DNA from: JAGVLN01 sp964515755
GTDB lineage: Bacteria > Pseudomonadota > Alphaproteobacteria > Rickettsiales > JABSSG01
DNA length: 64,000 nt
Direction of reading: 5' to 3'
Assembly: GCA_964515755.1 (NCBI GenBank)
Contig: CAZEVK010000002.1
Location: forward strand, 1-64,000
The position numbers were made by a program, and so were the translations under genes. Shown piece after piece: positions 44,911 to 55,533 of this stretch; positions within the stretch are counted from its first letter, which is position 1; every line of letters begins with the position of its first letter. Under the pieces are notes generated by a model, which saw nothing but the letters and a program-made list of their open reading frames with translations, searched no databases and was not told the DNA's origin.

Positions 44911-47235
44911 ATGGAGAAAAACAAAAAGATCATAACATTACTATCAACAGTTTCGATATTTGCAATGAATGTTGCTTTTGCAGCTTCCGTAGGCTCTAAT
45001 TTTGATATTTCAACAGTAACCACATCACAACAATCTTTATCCGGAACAGTAGGTGATAATACGGGTATCGTACAATCTACCGGTGCAATTAATGTTCAAA
45101 CTGATGATCTAGTTAGTAATAATGCTATAAGTATTACAGGAAACGATAATAACCTAACAAATTATGGTACCATCTCCGGTATAGGAAATATAGCTCAAAC
45201 AGTAGCAATATTTCAAGAACTTGGAAGCAATAACAACATATTAAATGCCAAGGGTGCAACTATCTCTGCTTATACAAATAATAATGTAAATGCCATTGCT
45301 ATTGATTCATTTACTAGTGCCGGTGGTAGTAATGTAAATAACGCAGGCTTAATCAGCTCGGTTACTACAAATTCATTAGGTAATTTTTATTCTAATGGAT
45401 TTGGTCTAAACGGAGTATCAAATAGTAGTATAGTCAATAGTGGTACAATTTTTGCCGGCAATTACAACGCTGCCGGTATTTTTGATATAGGTGGTTCTAA
45501 TACCTTTATTAATAGCGGTACTATTACGGCAACAGACTCAGCTCCACTAAATTATGCGGGCCCACCAGTAGGTAAATTAAACGTTAATGGTGCAGCTGCA
45601 ATAAATATCAATGGTAATAACAATCAAATAATAAATAGCGGCGTCCTAAGCGCCAACTCTACCTATCAAGGAGCTAGCGCTGTTGTATTGCGAGGAGATA
45701 ATAATACTTATACCAACACTGGGCTTACAGCAGCAACAAGCGCAGGTCTAAATTATAATAGCGCAGGAACCATAATTCAATTTGGAGCTGCTGCAGTTGA
45801 TTTTACAGGAGCTACTGCTTTTCCGAACACCTCATATAACACTATCAACTATAACACTGCCGGTTATATGATTGGAAGAATTGTGTACGGTGCAGCTGAT
45901 GGCCTAGGTAATGGCGTTGGTAACGTATTAAATATTATCGATGGAGGTAAAGACCGTAACCATTTCATTAGCTATGAAGGAAATGCTACGGTAATGATAG
46001 ACGGCAATTTAACAACGCTGGACCCAAATATAGCCCCTTCTCCAGCTGCTACCGCAGGAATATTAGGGGTAGCAACAGGAAATCCGGTAATGAGCACATG
46101 CACTTCTATTCTTAGAGAAACTGCTTATGCTGAGGGTTCTATTGCTAGTGCTACCGGTACGGTTTGTACTCAAAATAGCAAAGCATATCTAATAACAATT
46201 GATGCAAACGGTACAGCTAATCAAATTTCTGTTATAGGTAGAACTGGGTTCACCGCTGCCAACCAAATGACTAAACAAATCACAGACTCAATGTCAGGTG
46301 CAGTCCATAATAGACTTTCCGGCTTGATTGACGAACAACGTAACGGTCATGCGCATTATTATTGGAGTGATGCATTTGGTTCATATCAAGAAAGACCGAA
46401 AGCAAAACATGTTTCTGAAACTGATAGTGTTGTCGGTGGATTACTTGTCGGTTTTGATAAAAACTATAACGAAAAAACCGTGATCGGAGCATATGCTGGT
46501 GGAACTAAAGGACAGCTTAAAGCTAGAGATTCTTCAAACGTAACCTCTACCGGAGTTACAATTGGTGATGATGTTAACAATTTAATAAATGCTAATGGTG
46601 TAGTTATTGGCGGTTATAGCTCTATTAAATTTGCTAATAATGTTTTTGTAGATGTAAATGTACCGATCGGGTATGCTCAAAATAAAAATAGAAGAACTGT
46701 TTATAACAACCTTGCTGCTAACGGTATTGAATATAATACCGGCACTTATAACGAGTTCTATTTTAGACCAGCCGCTACTTTAGGTAAAAGCATCGAATTT
46801 AAACATTTCAACGTAATTCCTTCTGCTACAGTTAGTTATTTAGGACAATATCTCTCAGGCTATACAGAGTCTGGTGGCGCTTCCGTGATCAAAGTCGATA
46901 GCAGATACGTCAATACTCTTGCTGGTATCACACAAGTCGAGTTCCAAAAAAACTTACGTGAAAATACTTATGCTTCTTTCAACGTTGGAGTTGAAGCAAG
47001 TGGAAGAGTTGGATCAAAAGACGTTAAAGTTACAGCTCTCGGTATGAAAGCTAAATTTAACCCAGGTGGTCCAAAAGAGTATATTGATGCAATAGCAGGT
47101 CTTAGCATTAATCATGGTCTCATGAAAAAAGGCACAAATATATCTGCTAATATTTTTGGAGCAAAAGGTATTACTAATTCTTCATCTCATAACTTTAGGG
47201 TAGGGATTAACGCTACAGTTGAAGTAAAGTTTTAG
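44911..47235 (+). CDS. Autotransporter (type V secretion) with beta-helix passenger
   Basis: The 774-residue protein has a signal peptide (about 1-25, ending VAFA-AS). The passenger (about 26-460) is rich in Asn, Gly and Thr with repeated turns (NNAISITGNDNNLTNYG, NSGTIFAGNYNAAG, GGSNTFINSGTITATD), typical of a right-handed beta helix. The C-terminal autotransporter barrel starts near 480 (YYWSDAFGSYQERPKA) and ends in VEVKF, with Phe at the end for outer-membrane insertion. Rickettsial surface autotransporters act in adhesion and motility; the passenger here is short and its target is unknown. A terminator follows. Confidence 0.88.
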   Translation: MEKNKKIITLLSTVSIFAMNVAFAASVGSNFDISTVTTSQQSLSGTVGDNTGIVQSTGAINVQTDDLVSNNAISITGNDNNLTNYGTISGIGNIAQTVAIFQELGSNNNILNAKGATISAYTNNNVNAIAIDSFTSAGGSNVNNAGLISSVTTNSLGNFYSNGFGLNGVSNSSIVNSGTIFAGNYNAAGIFDIGGSNTFINSGTITATDSAPLNYAGPPVGKLNVNGAAAININGNNNQIINSGVLSANSTYQGASAVVLRGDNNTYTNTGLTAATSAGLNYNSAGTIIQFGAAAVDFTGATAFPNTSYNTINYNTAGYMIGRIVYGAADGLGNGVGNVLNIIDGGKDRNHFISYEGNATVMIDGNLTTLDPNIAPSPAATAGILGVATGNPVMSTCTSILRETAYAEGSIASATGTVCTQNSKAYLITIDANGTANQISVIGRTGFTAANQMTKQITDSMSGAVHNRLSGLIDEQRNGHAHYYWSDAFGSYQERPKAKHVSETDSVVGGLLVGFDKNYNEKTVIGAYAGGTKGQLKARDSSNVTSTGVTIGDDVNNLINANGVVIGGYSSIKFANNVFVDVNVPIGYAQNKNRRTVYNNLAANGIEYNTGTYNEFYFRPAATLGKSIEFKHFNVIPSATVSYLGQYLSGYTESGGASVIKVDSRYVNTLAGITQVEFQKNLRENTYASFNVGVEASGRVGSKDVKVTALGMKAKFNPGGPKEYIDAIAGLSINHGLMKKGTNISANIFGAKGITNSSSHNFRVGINATVEVKF

Positions 47236-47247
47236 TAATGACGTAGG

Positions 47248-47284
47248 CCGGATTCTTGGGGAGGCAGGAATCCGGTTCTATTTT
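47248..47284 (+). terminator. Terminator after the autotransporter
   Basis: CCGGATTC (47248-47255) pairs with GAATCCGG (47268-47275) around a 12-base loop and is followed by TTCTATTTT. Confidence 0.7.
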
Positions 47285-47656
47285 AATATAAAAATCCTTC
47301 GCATGATAGTAGATTTAAGAAATTTATTGCCTCAACTAATATTTACATTTTCGATCTTTATACTGGAGAAAATCAACATCTAGTTTAATAATCAAAACAA
47401 GCTAATCACTAATATATCTATATTAATATCAGCGCAGATTAATATTAGCCTAATAAGCAAGCTCTTACTGTTCCATATGACTTTCTCTTTACAAGAGAGT
47501 ATGTAGCGAAATGGCTAGTAATGATAAAAACAATTTAAGATTGTTTTTTGAGTTAGCTTTCAACCTACAAAAAAATAGCAGTAAAAAGTGTTAACCGCTT
47601 TAACATTTCTATAAGTGCGTACTAATTAGCAGGATTTTTAAAATAAAACGCAAGCT

Positions 47657-47685
47657 TTGACTTTTTAAGCGAGTTACTATATAAA
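47657..47685 (+). promoter_or_regulatory. Promoter of the Nfu-type gene
   Basis: TTGACT (47657-47662) and TATAAA (47680-47685) are 17 bases apart, 36 bases before the likely ATG. This is near-consensus. Confidence 0.7.
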
Positions 47686-47721
47686 GATATCGTAATTCAC
47701 TGATAAAAATTGTGCAAAATT

Positions 47722-48276
47722 ATGTTTATTCAAACCGAGCCTACGCCTAATCCTTTGTCGTTAAAATTTTTGCCGGGGAAGGAAGTTAATCCAGATGCCC
47801 CAATTAATTTTACTTCACGTGAGGATTGTGAGATTTCACCTTTGGCTAAAGCATTGTTTCATAATGTCAATGTAACTGGCGTTTTTTTTGGCAAAGATTT
47901 CATTACTATCACTAAAAGTGAAAATGCTGATTGGAACGTTTTAAAGCCTGATATTTTGCTTACCATGATGGAACATTTTACCTCAGGTGCACCATTGATT
48001 CTTAAAAGTGATGGCGTTCATAAAGATACTGAGATTTTAGAAACTGATAGCGATGTTGTTGCGCAGATAAAAGAAATCATTGAGCATCGTGTTCGCCCTG
48101 CTGTTGCACAAGATGGTGGTGATATTACGTTCCATAGTTTTGAAAATGGTATAGTAAAGTTAAAACTGCAAGGTTCTTGTTCCGGCTGCCCAAGCTCTAG
48201 CGTAACTCTAAAAAATGGTATCGAAAGTATGCTTAGACATTATGTACCTGAAGTAGAAAGCGTTGAAGCTGTTTAA
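47722..48276 (+). CDS. Nfu/NifU-family iron-sulfur cluster carrier
   Basis: From ATG 47722 the protein has 184 residues: an N-terminal Nfu domain (MFIQTEPTPNPLSLKFLPG and FFGKDFITITKSE) and a C-terminal NifU domain (RPAVAQDGGDITFHSF, GSCSGCPSSSVTLKNG) with the CxxC that holds a 4Fe-4S cluster between two subunits. This layout matches mitochondrial NFU1 and its alphaproteobacterial relatives, which deliver clusters to lipoate synthase and other targets. A TTG four codons upstream is less likely. Confidence 0.92.
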   Translation: MFIQTEPTPNPLSLKFLPGKEVNPDAPINFTSREDCEISPLAKALFHNVNVTGVFFGKDFITITKSENADWNVLKPDILLTMMEHFTSGAPLILKSDGVHKDTEILETDSDVVAQIKEIIEHRVRPAVAQDGGDITFHSFENGIVKLKLQGSCSGCPSSSVTLKNGIESMLRHYVPEVESVEAV

Positions 48277-48676
48277 TAATATCGACTAAAATCGCTTAAT
48301 AATTACGAATAAAAATATTGATAAATTCAGTAAAACATTTGCTCTAGTAAGCATTTGCACATACTCTTCATCTATTATTTCTCAAAAAATATTCAGCTTA
48401 TAGGTAAAATTATACTTAAAACTCAATTAAAAATTGAATGTTCAAAGTCATTTTTAGAATTAACTCTCGTTACGTTAGAAATTAAGATAGACAATGTAGA
48501 AAACATATTTGCACACCATATCTTAAAAAAGATATTCAATTCATGCCCAAACCTATGTTTTAGGGTTAATTAAGAGTTTATATATTCGATAGCATCTTTA
48601 CGATTAAATTCCACTCCCAGTAGAAATTATGACAGGCAATACAAGAAAGCATGAATAATAGAATAAGACTTACCCT
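48277..48676. other. Intergenic region, no gene supported
   Basis: About 400 bases between the Nfu gene and dnaN. A 72-codon frame with a TTG start (48355-48573) has no ribosome site, no motif and a random-looking composition, so it is not called. Confidence 0.5.
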
Positions 48677-49795
48677 CTAAATTCTCATTGGCATAAGTAT
48701 ATATTTAAATGACTTATCATCATTATCCTCAATGAGGATTGAAGAGAAGCCATCTTTTAATGATAATAGAACTTTTTCGCCAGTAATTACCATCATACCT
48801 TCCAATAAATATCGAGCATTGAAGCCAATTTCGACTTTTTCACTAACATTAGATTTAATCGAGATTACTTCCTTACCACTACCACCCAAATCACTATTTG
48901 CAGTAAATGTGATGATATCTTGCTCTATGAATAATTTGATCCCTTTGAATTTTTCATCATTAATTGTAGAAACCCGATCTATTGCTTTCGCAAATAATTT
49001 AGCATCTACTTCAAGTTTAAGATGATTGTCGTGTGGCACTAATCCTGCATAATCAGGAAATTTAGCATCTATGAGTTTAGAAATCATCGTGATGTTATTA
49101 CAGATAAATTGAATTTTACGCGAAGATAAAGAGACGTTTATATTTTCCTTGGACTCATCAATAATTTTTCTAAGCTCTATTACTGTTTTTTTAGGAATGA
49201 TAATTTGTGGAAAATCATTCAAATCAGAAACTTCATTTATTTGCACAATGGATAATCTATGGCCGTCAGTTGTAACGGCATTAAGTGTTCCGTCAAAATT
49301 TAAATGCATACCATTTAAATTATATCTGGTATCTTCATTACAAATTGCAAATTTAGTTTTATCAATAACTTCTTTCAGCCTATTTGCTGATATAGTAAAA
49401 TTATGGCTAAAATTATCGCTGTCAATTATAGGAAAATCTTTAGCTGGCAAAGTTGATAAAGCAAAATAGCTTTTACCTGAAGAAATATTTAATATAGTTG
49501 GCGCATCTTCAGTGATAGTAAGTTGAACATCAAAATTTTCATCTAACTTACGTACTATGTCAAATAGCATATGCGCAGATACAGTAAATTCACCCGGATG
49601 AGTAACCTGAACTTGAATTTTTTCAGTTATAACAATCGCCATATCCGTAGCTGTTAACTCCAACAAACCATTACTATCAGCCGCGATTTTAACGTTTCCT
49701 AAAACAGAAATAACATTTCGACGCTCTACAATAGTCTGGATATGAGCTAATGCTTTAATTAATATTGATTTGGTAACATTTATAGAAAAAATCAT
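48677..49795 (-). CDS. dnaN: DNA polymerase III beta clamp
   Basis: The 372-residue protein has the three repeated clamp domains: the first with LAHIQTIVERRNVISVLGNV, then NLNGMHLNFDGTLNAVTTDG (about 160-180), and the C-terminal ILMPMRI. The C-terminal [LM]PMR[IL] end is characteristic. The clamp slides on DNA and tethers polymerase III. It begins 13 bases after dnaA in the same direction, so it is part of a dnaA-dnaN operon. Confidence 0.96.
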   Translation of the reverse strand: MIFSINVTKSILIKALAHIQTIVERRNVISVLGNVKIAADSNGLLELTATDMAIVITEKIQVQVTHPGEFTVSAHMLFDIVRKLDENFDVQLTITEDAPTILNISSGKSYFALSTLPAKDFPIIDSDNFSHNFTISANRLKEVIDKTKFAICNEDTRYNLNGMHLNFDGTLNAVTTDGHRLSIVQINEVSDLNDFPQIIIPKKTVIELRKIIDESKENINVSLSSRKIQFICNNITMISKLIDAKFPDYAGLVPHDNHLKLEVDAKLFAKAIDRVSTINDEKFKGIKLFIEQDIITFTANSDLGGSGKEVISIKSNVSEKVEIGFNARYLLEGMMVITGEKVLLSLKDGFSSILIEDNDDKSFKYILMPMRI

Positions 49796-49808
49796 ACTTA
49801 TACCTAAA

Positions 49809-51224
49809 CTAACATTCTAAAATTCTTTTTAATAACCTAATATCTTCACCAAACTCTATGTCTATAGACATTAATTCTTCTACTTTCTTAACTGCATGCA
49901 TTACGGTAGTATGATCCTTACCGCCAAATTTCTTACCTATCTCTGAAAAACTTCGCTGAGTTAGGGATTTAGACAGATACATAGCAACTTGACGCGGTCT
50001 TGAAACCGACCTTAATCTTCTAGATGAAGACATATCAGAAACTTTAACGTTAAATCTTTCAGAAACTTTTTTCTGAATATCTTCAATAGTTACCGCTCTT
50101 TCATTTGAACGCAGTAAATCTCGTAAAATTTCTTTAGTTACTTCTAATGTAACTTCTCGACCGATTAAATTAGAATGAGCAATAACTTTATTTAATGCTC
50201 CCTCAAGTTCTCTAACATTTGATGAAATTTTTGCCGCCAAAAATTCAACAACATTTTTTGGAATAGAAATATTCATTTGATCAAGCTTAGATTGTAAAAT
50301 ACCAATTCTAAGTTCATAAGTAGTACTATGCACATCTGCAACGAGTCCCCAGCCTAGTCTTGAACGAATGCGCTCTTCCATATCCTCTAAGTCGGAAGGA
50401 GATCTGTCACAAGAAATAACGATTTGACGGTTATTATCAATTAATTCGTTGAAGGTGTGGAAGAACTCTTCTTGGGTGCTGTCCTTACCGCAAATAAATT
50501 GCACATCGTCTACCATCAACACGTCTACTGATCTGAATTGCTCTTTAAAACTCATTATATCTTTATTACGTAAAGCTTTTACGAACTGATACATATACTT
50601 TTCAGCAGAAAGATAAGCCACCCTCCTCTTAGGATTATTTTTATTTATATGCCAAGCAATTGCATGCATAAGGTGAGTTTTTCCTAATCCGACCCCGCCA
50701 TATAAGAATAACGGATTAGACCCGGCCTGTACTACACCTGCATCTGCAACTGCTTTAGCAGCAGCATATGCTAATTCATTTGGCTTGCCGACTACAAAAT
50801 TTTCAAAAGTAAAGCGACGATCCAAATTAGTAATGCTTGTATTAGCATGCTCGGCTGCATTAGGCTCATTCGATACAGGCGTTCCGATACTTGCCCTTTC
50901 TGATGATTTTACAATATCAGTATTTGGATTCTTTTTCGGCTCAACAGTAATATTGATTTTTTTAATATTAATATCATGCTGACGCCATAATTTTAACAAG
51001 CGCTTTTCATAATGAGTAGCAATCCAATCTCTAATAAATCTGGTTGGTACAGTAAAATCAAGATGACCATTAGCGCAGCTAACAAAATCTAGCTTACTAA
51101 TCCAGCTTTTAAATGTTTCTTCTCCATATTCTTTTTTTAAAGAATTAGATACTGCCAACCATGTTCTTGAAGATGTATCTTCTGTTGTATATTCTAAGAT
51201 TTTTGGCTGAAGTAATAAAGTCAC
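49809..51224 (-). CDS. dnaA: Replication initiator DnaA
   Basis: Domain I (WLAVSNSLKKEYGEETFKSW), a poorly conserved linker, an AAA+ domain with Walker A LYGGVGLGKTHL and Walker B VLMVDDVQFI, and domain IV with the DNA-binding signature GGKDHTTVMHAVKKVEEL are all present. The start is set at GTG 51224 because AGGA lies five bases upstream; a TTG four codons earlier overlaps that site. The protein then has 471 residues. DnaA melts the origin with ATP. In Rickettsiales dnaA need not lie at the origin, and no cluster of DnaA boxes is seen here. Confidence 0.95.
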   Translation of the reverse strand: MTLLLQPKILEYTTEDTSSRTWLAVSNSLKKEYGEETFKSWISKLDFVSCANGHLDFTVPTRFIRDWIATHYEKRLLKLWRQHDINIKKINITVEPKKNPNTDIVKSSERASIGTPVSNEPNAAEHANTSITNLDRRFTFENFVVGKPNELAYAAAKAVADAGVVQAGSNPLFLYGGVGLGKTHLMHAIAWHINKNNPKRRVAYLSAEKYMYQFVKALRNKDIMSFKEQFRSVDVLMVDDVQFICGKDSTQEEFFHTFNELIDNNRQIVISCDRSPSDLEDMEERIRSRLGWGLVADVHSTTYELRIGILQSKLDQMNISIPKNVVEFLAAKISSNVRELEGALNKVIAHSNLIGREVTLEVTKEILRDLLRSNERAVTIEDIQKKVSERFNVKVSDMSSSRRLRSVSRPRQVAMYLSKSLTQRSFSEIGKKFGGKDHTTVMHAVKKVEELMSIDIEFGEDIRLLKRILEC

Positions 51225-51491
51225 AATATTCCTCAAAATTAATAAATTAATTGTTCTAGATTAGTGATATCTGCGTTATAATTCGCTATATTTATAGAAA
51301 ATGACTGCGCATAACTCACAATTTTACTGCTTGGATTAATTTAAAGATGCATTATATGGTTCCGATAGTAAACAATTTTATTTTACTTTTTTTTAAAAAT
51401 TGTAATTGACTTATTTTTCATACAACATTTTGTGTAAAATTTGATTTTGCTCACTAAATACACCTTAATTTATATAAAAAAATTATTAAAT

Positions 51492-51779
51492 ATGAATGAA
51501 TTATTAAAAAAAAAACTGATTTATAGAAGTTGTCATCGCGGTTGCAAAGAAACAGATTTTATGTTGGGAAGATTTGTCAGAAGTGATATAAGCAAGCTTA
51601 ATGAAATGGAATTAGAACAGCTTACTATATTATTAGAAGAATCAGATAGCGATATCTATCGCTGGCTGACAGGGCTAAAACCTGTACCATTACTATGGCA
51701 AAATTCATTAATGGGAAAAATTATTAATTTTAATAAGACTAAAGACATTGTTAAATATCAAACCATTACTAAAACATAA
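51492..51779 (+). CDS. sdhE: Succinate dehydrogenase assembly factor SdhE
   Basis: From ATG 51492 the protein has 95 residues. The conserved RGCKETD motif (about 15-21; family RGxxE) and the fold LGRFVRSDI and IYRWLTG identify the FAD assembly factor 2 family (DUF339). It helps attach FAD to the succinate dehydrogenase flavoprotein. An earlier TTG-start extension with no ribosome site is not used. It overlaps the start of mfd by 32 bases in another frame, so the two are co-transcribed. Confidence 0.88.
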   Translation: MNELLKKKLIYRSCHRGCKETDFMLGRFVRSDISKLNEMELEQLTILLEESDSDIYRWLTGLKPVPLLWQNSLMGKIINFNKTKDIVKYQTITKT

Positions 51780-54700
51780 AGCTAGTAGCCTTACTCCTAT
51801 TATTGACGGTAGTGAGTTTTATGCTATTGCTAAAATTGCAAATGAAACAAAGAACAATATTATTTATATTGCCCGTGACGAACAACGCGCCAATGCAATT
51901 TTTACTACTTGTTCCTGGTTCATAAAGAACAAGAAAATATTACATCTGCCAGCATGGGATAGTATTCCATATGATTTAACTTCTCCTTCATCGTATATTT
52001 TAGCCAAACGTATCGGAGTGTTAACTGGAATCACCCAAAACCCCTATTCATCAAAAATAATTATTACTTCAGCAAATGCCGCAATTCAAAAGATCCCTAT
52101 ACAAACTGAGATCAACAAGGCAATTCTAACAATCAAAATTGGGCAAAAATATAATAGAGACTCTTTAATCAAATATCTTATTAATCATAACTATGTGCGT
52201 ACGGCTACAGCAAACTCTATAGGCGAATTTGCAGTTAGAGGTAGTATTATTGATATAATGGCTGATAATGATAGCGGTTATCGTGTTGATTTTTTTGGAG
52301 ATGTTATTGAAAACATCAAAATATTTGACGCTGAATCCCAACTTTCTACAGAAAAAATAGACAAAATTTTAATTACACCGCCTTCTGAGCTTATATTATC
52401 TGAAGCAACTATAGAGAAATTCAAGCAAAATCTAATTAATAAGTATGGTGCTAATGCTACAGCCTCTGACGCAATGCAGAACATCGCAAGAGGAAATTGG
52501 CATTTCTCCGGTGTTGAACAATGGTTACCTTTATTTTATGACCAGTTGACTAATCTGTTTGATTTCGTAGGTCAGGATAATATTATAATGTTCGATTATC
52601 TAGCAAAACAAGCTATCACTGAGCAATTTGAAGAGATTGAAAGCTGCTATAATGAAAGAAAGCTAGAAATTAAGATCGATAAAAAAATTTATAGTGATCC
52701 ACTTCCACCAAATGCTTTATTCCTTGAGGCTAAAGAATTAGAGGCCGTAACTCAAAATTCTACTAAAATATATTGTCAGGCTTCGGATAATAGCGATACT
52801 AGCGTAAAAATAGAATTAAACATTAAGCCAAATGAAAATCTTTTGCATCTTGCTCAGTTAGAAAAAACTTCTGCACTCGAAATTTTAAAAAAAATAGCTA
52901 ATAAGAATTTTGTTATTTCTGCCTTAAGCAATGGCTCTAGAGAACGAATCGAACGTATATTCCATGATCATGAAATTAACTTTACTAAACATGATGGATG
53001 GGACTATCAAACTACTATATCAACAAAAACCCCTATCTTAATAGTTTCACCATTAGAAAAGGGATTTACTACAGAAAATTTTACTTTAATTACCGAGCAA
53101 GAAATTTTCGGCATAAAGATCCAAAATTCAAATACTAAAAAGCATAAAAGCTTCAAAAAGCTCGTTCAGGAAGTAAGTAATTTTGTTTCCGGAGAAATAG
53201 TCGTACATATAGACCATGGTATAGGAAGGTTTGAAGGCTTAGAAACCGTAACACTGTCAACAACCAAACATGATTGCTTCAAGATTTTATATGATGATGG
53301 AGACATATTATATGTTCCTGTCGAAAATATTGAAGTAATAAGTAAATATGGCATCGAAGGAGATGTTAAGCTAGATAAGCTGGGCAGTGCATCTTGGCAG
53401 TCAAGAAAAGCTAAGCTTAAAAATCGAATTAAACTATCAGCAGAATATCTGCTAAAAATTGCTGCTGAAAGACTAAACAGAAAACATGATATTATCGTTC
53501 CTAATATAGGAATATATGATGAATTTTGTGCTACCTTCCCATATCAGGAAACTGAAGATCAGCTAAGTTCAATAGAAGCAATAAGAAATGATTTGGCTTC
53601 AGGTACTCCTATGGATCGGTTAGTATGTGGTGATGTCGGTTTTGGTAAAACCGAAGTAGCAATCCGCGCTGCATTTATGGTATTAAAAGCCGCTGACAAT
53701 GTTAAGAGACAAGTAGCAATGATCTGCCCTACTACGTTATTATGTAAACAGCATTTTAAAGTGTTTGCAGAAAGGTTCAAAGATTTTGACATCAATATCA
53801 AACAGCTGTCTAGGTTTGTAGATAGAAAAGAAACAGCACAAACAATTGACGAAATTAATCAAGGCAATGTTGATATTGTGATCAGTACTCATGCCTTGCT
53901 CAATGAAAAAATCAAATTTAATAACCTTGCATTACTTATAATTGATGAAGAGCAACATTTTGGTGTAATACAAAAAGAAAAGCTTAAAGAGAAAAAAGCA
54001 AATGTTCATGTGTTGTCACTGTCAGCTACACCAATTCCTCGAACATTGCAAATGTCACTCACAGGAATTAAAGATTTAAGCATAATTGCTACACCGCCAA
54101 TAAATAGATTAGTAACTAAAACTTCTGTATTGGCTTATGATTCTATTATTATTAAAGAAACAATATTGCGTGAGTTTCACCGTGGCGGCCAAATATTTTA
54201 TGTTTGCCCAAGAATAAGCGATATGGATGATGTTGTTAATATTGTCTCAAGTTTAGCACCTGAGCTTAAAATAGTTTCTGCTCATGGCCAAATGCCCCCA
54301 ACCAAATTAGAAAATACTATTCATGATTTTGAAAATCGTAAATATGACGTGCTGATCTCAACATCGATTATTGAGTCAGGGCTTGATATGTCTAATGTTA
54401 ACACGATTATTGTTCATCGCTCTGATAAGTTTGGGCTCAGCCAGCTTTATCAATTACGAGGACGTGTCGGTAGAAGTAAAAATAAAGCCTATGCTTACTT
54501 TACCATACCGAATAAAAATTTATTACCAAATGTTATTAGAAGGCTGGAAATCTTACAAAATATAGACTCTCTTGGAGCCGGATTTTCTGTTGCCAGCCAT
54601 GATATGGATATTCGTGGGTTCGGTAATTTACTTGGTGATGAGCAATCTGGACATATTAGAGAAGTCGGTATTGAACTTTATCAAGAAATGTTAGAACAAA

Positions 54701-55179
54701 CGGTTAAAAAACTTAAGAATGATAACTCGGTTGAATTAAACGAAAAATGGATACCGCAGATTAATTTAGGACTATCAGTGCTAATACCAGAAAGCTATAT
54801 TCAAAATCTGGAATTGCGCCTAAGCCTTTATCAAAGAATCTCAACCCTAGAACATGAAAACGAAATTGAATCCTTTGCAGCTGAAATGATTGATCGCTTC
54901 GGCTCATTACCCGAAGAATTTCAACATTTAATTACTATAGTAAAATTAAAAAAACTTTGCTTACAGCATAACATTCGTAAAATTGATGCAGGCCCGAAAG
55001 GAATAATGTTTGAATTTAGCAAAGACTACGCTGAAAAAGTGGATAAAATAATGACATTGGCTGCCAATAACCCAGCGCAAATAAAGATTAAACCGGATAA
55101 TAAAGTGCTATTGAATATTAGCCTAGATGATCCTAATAAAAGAGTATCAATGATAAATAAATTTATTGCACAATTGTAA
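51748..55179 (+). CDS. mfd: Transcription-repair coupling factor Mfd
   Basis: The 1143-residue protein has a UvrB-like N-terminal part, an RNA polymerase interaction domain (about 470-540, with GEIVVHIDHGIGRFEGLE), and a RecG-like motor: Walker A CGDVGFGKTEVA (near 628-636), DEEQHFGV (733-740), STSIIESGLDMSNVNT and LYQLRGRVGRS. It displaces stalled RNA polymerase and recruits UvrA. The start is TTG within the end of sdhE. The C-terminal regulatory domain is present. Confidence 0.96.
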   Translation: MLNIKPLLKHKASSLTPIIDGSEFYAIAKIANETKNNIIYIARDEQRANAIFTTCSWFIKNKKILHLPAWDSIPYDLTSPSSYILAKRIGVLTGITQNPYSSKIIITSANAAIQKIPIQTEINKAILTIKIGQKYNRDSLIKYLINHNYVRTATANSIGEFAVRGSIIDIMADNDSGYRVDFFGDVIENIKIFDAESQLSTEKIDKILITPPSELILSEATIEKFKQNLINKYGANATASDAMQNIARGNWHFSGVEQWLPLFYDQLTNLFDFVGQDNIIMFDYLAKQAITEQFEEIESCYNERKLEIKIDKKIYSDPLPPNALFLEAKELEAVTQNSTKIYCQASDNSDTSVKIELNIKPNENLLHLAQLEKTSALEILKKIANKNFVISALSNGSRERIERIFHDHEINFTKHDGWDYQTTISTKTPILIVSPLEKGFTTENFTLITEQEIFGIKIQNSNTKKHKSFKKLVQEVSNFVSGEIVVHIDHGIGRFEGLETVTLSTTKHDCFKILYDDGDILYVPVENIEVISKYGIEGDVKLDKLGSASWQSRKAKLKNRIKLSAEYLLKIAAERLNRKHDIIVPNIGIYDEFCATFPYQETEDQLSSIEAIRNDLASGTPMDRLVCGDVGFGKTEVAIRAAFMVLKAADNVKRQVAMICPTTLLCKQHFKVFAERFKDFDINIKQLSRFVDRKETAQTIDEINQGNVDIVISTHALLNEKIKFNNLALLIIDEEQHFGVIQKEKLKEKKANVHVLSLSATPIPRTLQMSLTGIKDLSIIATPPINRLVTKTSVLAYDSIIIKETILREFHRGGQIFYVCPRISDMDDVVNIVSSLAPELKIVSAHGQMPPTKLENTIHDFENRKYDVLISTSIIESGLDMSNVNTIIVHRSDKFGLSQLYQLRGRVGRSKNKAYAYFTIPNKNLLPNVIRRLEILQNIDSLGAGFSVASHDMDIRGFGNLLGDEQSGHIREVGIELYQEMLEQTVKKLKNDNSVELNEKWIPQINLGLSVLIPESYIQNLELRLSLYQRISTLEHENEIESFAAEMIDRFGSLPEEFQHLITIVKLKKLCLQHNIRKIDAGPKGIMFEFSKDYAEKVDKIMTLAANNPAQIKIKPDNKVLLNISLDDPNKRVSMINKFIAQL

Positions 55180-55533
55180 TTAAATTAACGCTCTACCTAA
55201 TCATATTAGCAGTAATTATTTATATAATTGTTATCACTTTCTGCCTTTTATAGCACAGCAGCGCAAGCAAATAACTAATACTAAAAATAATTTTAAATTA
55301 CTTTTTACTTTTACAAATTATTTTATTGTCACTGTATCTAAAAAAGAAATTCAAAATCAGATTATCCATATAAATCATAGACTTAGCAGCTATTTAATTA
55401 GAAATTATAATATTAACCAATATGCTATTATCTACAGATTAACAATTAGTAACTGCTTAATTATATCTTGACATTTCTTAATCTTTAATACATAATATCA
55501 AATCTTATTTTTTATTAACTATTTTATTATTTT
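55180..55533. other. Intergenic region with a promoter at its end
   Basis: About 354 AT-rich bases after mfd. Only the promoter 55468-55496 is recognised. Confidence 0.5.
55468..55496 (+). promoter_or_regulatory. Promoter of the 404-residue orphan gene
   Basis: TTGACA (55468-55473) and CATAAT (55491-55496) are 17 bases apart, about 38 bases ahead of the start codon. Confidence 0.6.

Larger units (their letters stand above)
47236..47721. other. Intergenic region: terminator, then nifU promoter
   Basis: About 486 bases. It begins with the autotransporter terminator (47248-47280) and ends with the strong promoter 47657-47685. I see no gene between them. Confidence 0.5.

Noticed and set aside
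48355..48573. A 72-codon open frame between the Nfu gene and dnaN
   Set aside because: It has a TTG start without a ribosome site and no recognisable motif, and its composition looks like translated AT-rich spacer.
49809..51491. Replication origin next to dnaA
   Set aside because: I see no cluster of DnaA boxes (TTATCCACA-like) or an obvious unwinding element, and in Rickettsiales dnaA is often away from the origin.
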